A stretch of 64,000 nt of DNA from positions 124,001 to 188,000 of the forward strand of contig NZ_QTTN01000009.1 of assembly GCF_003386535.1 (NCBI RefSeq), written 5' to 3'. This stretch comes from Paenibacillus taihuensis. GTDB taxonomy: Bacteria > Bacillota > Bacilli > Paenibacillales > Paenibacillaceae. Each line of letters begins with the position of its first letter. Position 1 is the first letter of the stretch. The notes below the pieces were generated by a model. It did not search any database and had not been told where the DNA came from. It saw nothing but the letters and a program-made list of their open reading frames with translations. Position numbers and translations under genes: made by a program. Positions 61,542 to 64,000 of the stretch are shown here, one piece after another.

Positions 61542-62324
61542 TTATTGTTGCTCCGTATAATCGCCCGTGATTAGTGGCACGCCAATGATGAGTTCCCGAG
61601 CCGTTGTGCCAGTCGTCAGCGCGTTCGCAATTTGCAAATTCACCTTCTCCGCTCCGCTCTGCACGCCGCTTTTAAGCGACTCGCTGTAATACGTCAAGCT
61701 GGACGTATGGCTGTCATCGTACGCTTCGATTTCCTTCGCTTTAGCTATCGCGGCAAGTCGATCAGGCGCATCTGCCTGCACCATCTCACCCCTTACTGTA
61801 AAGCCGCCCTGCACGAGCAAACCAGCATCAATCGCCGCGTGCTCTACCTTCTCAACCTCCTCTGAAATCTCCTTATTGCCTGTACCTCGCACCGTATCCA
61901 GCAGCAGCACAAGCTCGTATGGAGAATTAGAGGAATCGCCGTCCAGCTGGCCAGCCGGCTTCGAACGGACCCATAGCTTCAGCCGATCCGCATCATTGGT
62001 CGCCGTAATATCAACAGGCGCGTCACCATCCAAGCTGGATGGCAGCGCGAATCCAAGTGAAGCGGCAAGCTGCTCGATCCCCTCCGCCTTTCCCCCGCCG
62101 TCCCATCGGAATGACCAGTGTGCCCCTTCCGCTCCGCCTGCATACGAATCACTGCTCCATTGCCACACTTGTTCGAAATCATGCGAGAGCGCAAGGGTTG
62201 TACCGCTCGATGCCGGTATGTTTCGGTTATGCCATACGGTGAAGCCAACGAGGATCAGCAGGAAAATGACGACGGCGAGCATGCCGCCTCGCGATTGACG
62301 GCGTCGATAAGATTGCATCTGCAA
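61542..62324 (-). CDS. YwmB-like (DUF1779) membrane-anchored protein
   Basis: About 260 residues. A single membrane segment (about residues 15-32, MLAVVIFLLILVGFTVW) places the rest outside the cell. The C-terminus KVNLQIANALTTGTTARELIIGVPLITGDY has the pattern of YwmB, a conserved Firmicute protein with a TATA-binding-protein-like fold and unknown role. The similarity is moderate. The start is unsure; TTG at 62324 is best placed relative to GGAGGG, with ATG 62318 as alternative. Confidence 0.55.
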   Translation of the reverse strand: MQMQSYRRRQSRGGMLAVVIFLLILVGFTVWHNRNIPASSGTTLALSHDFEQVWQWSSDSYAGGAEGAHWSFRWDGGGKAEGIEQLAASLGFALPSSLDGDAPVDITATNDADRLKLWVRSKPAGQLDGDSSNSPYELVLLLDTVRGTGNKEISEEVEKVEHAAIDAGLLVQGGFTVRGEMVQADAPDRLAAIAKAKEIEAYDDSHTSSLTYYSESLKSGVQSGAEKVNLQIANALTTGTTARELIIGVPLITGDYTEQQ

Positions 62325-62439
62325 ACCCGCTCCCTCCATAGAAACTTATATCCTTACGCGCTGTAGGTAAACATCCATACGCAGCTACCTGTAGGTGAAT
62401 ACACTGTCACAGGAACCCAAAGGGGAGGTGTCATCGAAG

Positions 62440-62868
62440 TTGCAACCTATATATCCACTTAATGAAGAGACGATTAAACAGTTCTGCGGTATGCCTGTCT
62501 GTGTCGTCACGAACGAAGGCACGCGCCATGTCGGTATTCTTAGCCGATGTCACGGCGGCCGCATCATGCTTAATGAATCGGAAGCAGGCACGAAGCAGCA
62601 AACTGTGGGCCATACAACGGTAGGTCAGCTAGGCAAAGTAACGAACACGAAGGTGAAGAAGAAAAAAGGCGGCAAGCCGGGCAAAGCGGCGGTAGAGGGC
62701 AAGGCACATAAGTCTCAGTCCAAGGAAGCCGCGCAGACGCAAGCTTACTATCCTTACGATCCGTACTACAATGGCGATCCTTACTATGGGGGCGGATTCA
62801 ATCCATTCTTTGGCGATGCGATTGCGTTCGATCTGGCGTCCCTCGCATTTCTGTTCCTGCTCATATAA
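62440..62868 (+). CDS. hypothetical protein with Gly/Tyr/Pro-rich tail
   Basis: About 142 residues from a TTG start with GGGGAGG upstream. The N-terminal part (residues 1-55: YPLNEETIKQFCGMPVCVVTNEGTRHVGILSRCHGGRIMLNE) has the look of a small beta-barrel, with a Lys-rich linker (KKKKGGKPGKAAVEGK) and then a Tyr/Pro/Gly repeat (YPYDPYYNGDPYYGGGFNPFF) before a hydrophobic end. It resembles short proteins found in Paenibacillaceae; the role is unknown. It has its own terminator. Confidence 0.65.
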   Translation: MQPIYPLNEETIKQFCGMPVCVVTNEGTRHVGILSRCHGGRIMLNESEAGTKQQTVGHTTVGQLGKVTNTKVKKKKGGKPGKAAVEGKAHKSQSKEAAQTQAYYPYDPYYNGDPYYGGGFNPFFGDAIAFDLASLAFLFLLI

Positions 62869-62878
62869 TTCGGCATCC

Positions 62879-62932
62879 AAAGCCCATAACCTTCCGCTTA
62901 AGGCTTCGCGGCGCGGGTTGAGGGCTTTTTCA
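62879..62932 (+). terminator. terminator of the hypothetical protein gene
   Basis: AAAGCCC (62879-62885) and GGGCTTT (62922-62928), with an inner AACC/GGTT pair, form a long hairpin that ends in TTTTT. Confidence 0.75.
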
Positions 62933-63024
62933 TTGCACGCTGTCAGCGAGAGGAACAATCGACAGACTGGTAAATTTTATTTAAAATATAGAGTGAATGA
63001 ACATTGCGATCGGAGGGGATTGCT

Positions 63025-64000
63025 GTGGTTCTCCCTTACTCTATGCCTGCGATATATGGAACGGTTCGTCCGTCATGGGAGCCGATTCAGCCCGTCGAGC
63101 GGTACGCGCTATATCCCCGCTCGGGCCAAGGCTATATGTCACTGTTATCACAAAATGTGAGGAAACAGGCGGCAGCATCGATTCCCGCACGAAACAGCGT
63201 GGGCAGCTTTACGCTCCCTAGGCAGGCGCGCGCCGTACTACAGGCCGCCGCGGACAGCTCGGCAGCTTGGCTTGCGCAGAGCAGCAAAGTAAGCGCAGCT
63301 TTGTCCGATATTCGAATGAAGAGCAAATCGGCATTCGAGCAGCGGACGGTGAATGTTGAAGGGACAGGCAGTGCTCCTACCCAGGGCGATGCTGCTGCTG
63401 GTGCAGCTCGTACGGATTACAACGTCCAAGTCGCTTCGCTAGCGAGGTCGCAGCGCAATCAAGGCTACGAGCTGACCAAGAACGCACCATCCGTTATTAA
63501 CCCTGACGTGCACCTATTCACGCTAAAGGCTGGCGGGCAGACTCGATCACTGTCTACGGTTATCAGACCCGGAGATACGAATGCGACGGCGCTCGGCCGG
63601 CTGCGTGACAGCATCAACAGCGCTAGGCTAGGCGGCGTTACCGCATCCGTGCAGGAAAATCAAACGAACGGTACGGTTAAGCTTGTCGTGGATGCAGGAG
63701 GGATAGGAACGGAGCATGCTTTCTCGCTTCAAGATATGCGAGGCAGCATCATTTCTTCGAGCGGCGCAGATCGGGCTGCTGTAAAAGCCTCGAACATGAA
63801 TGTTCTCGTAGACGGCAAAGCCTATGAATCTGACGATTCGAATGATATTGCGCTTCAGCAAGGCAAAGTGCGAATCTCGCTGGACGAAATGGCCGCGCCT
63901 GCTGATTTTACGATCAAGGTGCGAAATAATAACGAGGCACTGAGCGGTCAACTGCACGCTGTACTTAATGAAGTAAACACGCTGCAAGACACGTACAACG
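63025..64000 (+). CDS. FliD-like flagellar hook-associated protein, N-terminal part (cut by window edge)
   Basis: A GTG at 63025 with GGAGGGG in front starts a frame that is open to the right edge, 325 residues long. After a divergent first 100 residues, the pattern TDYNVQVASLARSQRNQGYELTK is like the start of FliD (flagellar cap). Further FliD-like segments are LGRLRDSINSARLGGVTASVQENQTNGTVKLVVD and MNVLVDGKAYESDDSNDIALQQGKVRISL. The C-terminal part is beyond the window. No other flagellar gene is nearby. It may be a true cap or a related surface protein. Confidence 0.6.
   Translation, partial: MVLPYSMPAIYGTVRPSWEPIQPVERYALYPRSGQGYMSLLSQNVRKQAAASIPARNSVGSFTLPRQARAVLQAAADSSAAWLAQSSKVSAALSDIRMKSKSAFEQRTVNVEGTGSAPTQGDAAAGAARTDYNVQVASLARSQRNQGYELTKNAPSVINPDVHLFTLKAGGQTRSLSTVIRPGDTNATALGRLRDSINSARLGGVTASVQENQTNGTVKLVVDAGGIGTEHAFSLQDMRGSIISSSGADRAAVKASNMNVLVDGKAYESDDSNDIALQQGKVRISLDEMAAPADFTIKVRNNNEALSGQLHAVLNEVNTLQDTYN

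Noticed and set aside
1-64000. CRISPR arrays, rRNA, tRNA and complete mobile elements
   Set aside because: No regularly spaced repeats with unique spacers, no conserved rRNA or tRNA words such as GGTTCGAATCC, and no transposase or integrase frame were seen.

Overview
The window looks like a chromosomal segment of a spore-forming member of the Paenibacillaceae (Paenibacillus or Cohnella type). The pointers are spore germination genes (gerA, gerB and gerC families), an SspI-type small acid-soluble spore protein, an SLH-domain surface protein, strong Gram-positive ribosome binding sites (GGAGG), Lpl/YesM/YesN-type sugar import systems without their own ATPase, and lipoprotein signal peptides. 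Genus-level assignment is an inference. No rRNA, tRNA, CRISPR array, phage or intact insertion sequence was seen.

Layout. (1) 1-2200: a divergent pair, a truncated AraC-type regulator and a sulfatase. (2) 2200-12100: a carbohydrate import operon on the minus strand (lipoprotein binding protein, two CUT1 permeases, a DUF5054/GH38-like enzyme, a methyltransferase) preceded by its YesN/YesM two-component pair. (3) 12250-16300: PhyH-type dioxygenase with a divergent AraC regulator, EcsC-family protein, a small secreted peptide, a DMT-family transporter. (4) 16340-20670: two paralogous TDT/SLAC1-type transporters flanking a pirin, an SLH protein and a 55-residue zinc-ribbon protein. (5) 20690-24950: a decayed gene and a germinant receptor locus in which gerB is inverted against gerA-gerC. 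(6) 25100-30530: chemotaxis receptor, GntR regulator, small lipoprotein and membrane-anchored serine hydrolase. These and the first TDT transporter share one promoter/operator design, which I read as a GntR regulon. (7) 30770-48450: a polysaccharide-utilisation locus with three secreted right-handed beta-helix proteins carrying carbohydrate-binding modules, a DUF5060/DUF4038 glycosidase, an ABC importer and a YesN/YesM pair. Two of its promoters carry identically spaced direct repeats that probably bind the response regulator. (8) 48640-49000: remnants (truncated XRE start, IS-end-like repeats). (9) 49000-50900: TrmH methyltransferase, Ktr/Trk potassium-channel subunit, SspI. (10) 51000-56300: a sugar-oxidoreductase operon (three Gfo/Idh/MocA enzymes, ThuA) behind a LacI regulator that seems to start at ATT. 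(11) 56600-64000: small membrane protein, VOC protein, peptide release factor 3, cyclase/formamidase, glucose-6-phosphate dehydrogenase, a YwmB-like protein, a hypothetical protein and a FliD-like protein cut by the window edge.

How it works together. Extracellular polysaccharide would be cut by the beta-helix and DUF5060 enzymes, held by their binding modules, and the oligosaccharides imported by the CUT1 permeases. Neither ABC system has its own ATPase, so a shared MsmX-type ATPase elsewhere is expected. Cytoplasmic processing could use the DUF5054 enzyme and the Gfo/Idh/MocA oxidoreductases, but the substrates cannot be read from sequence alone.
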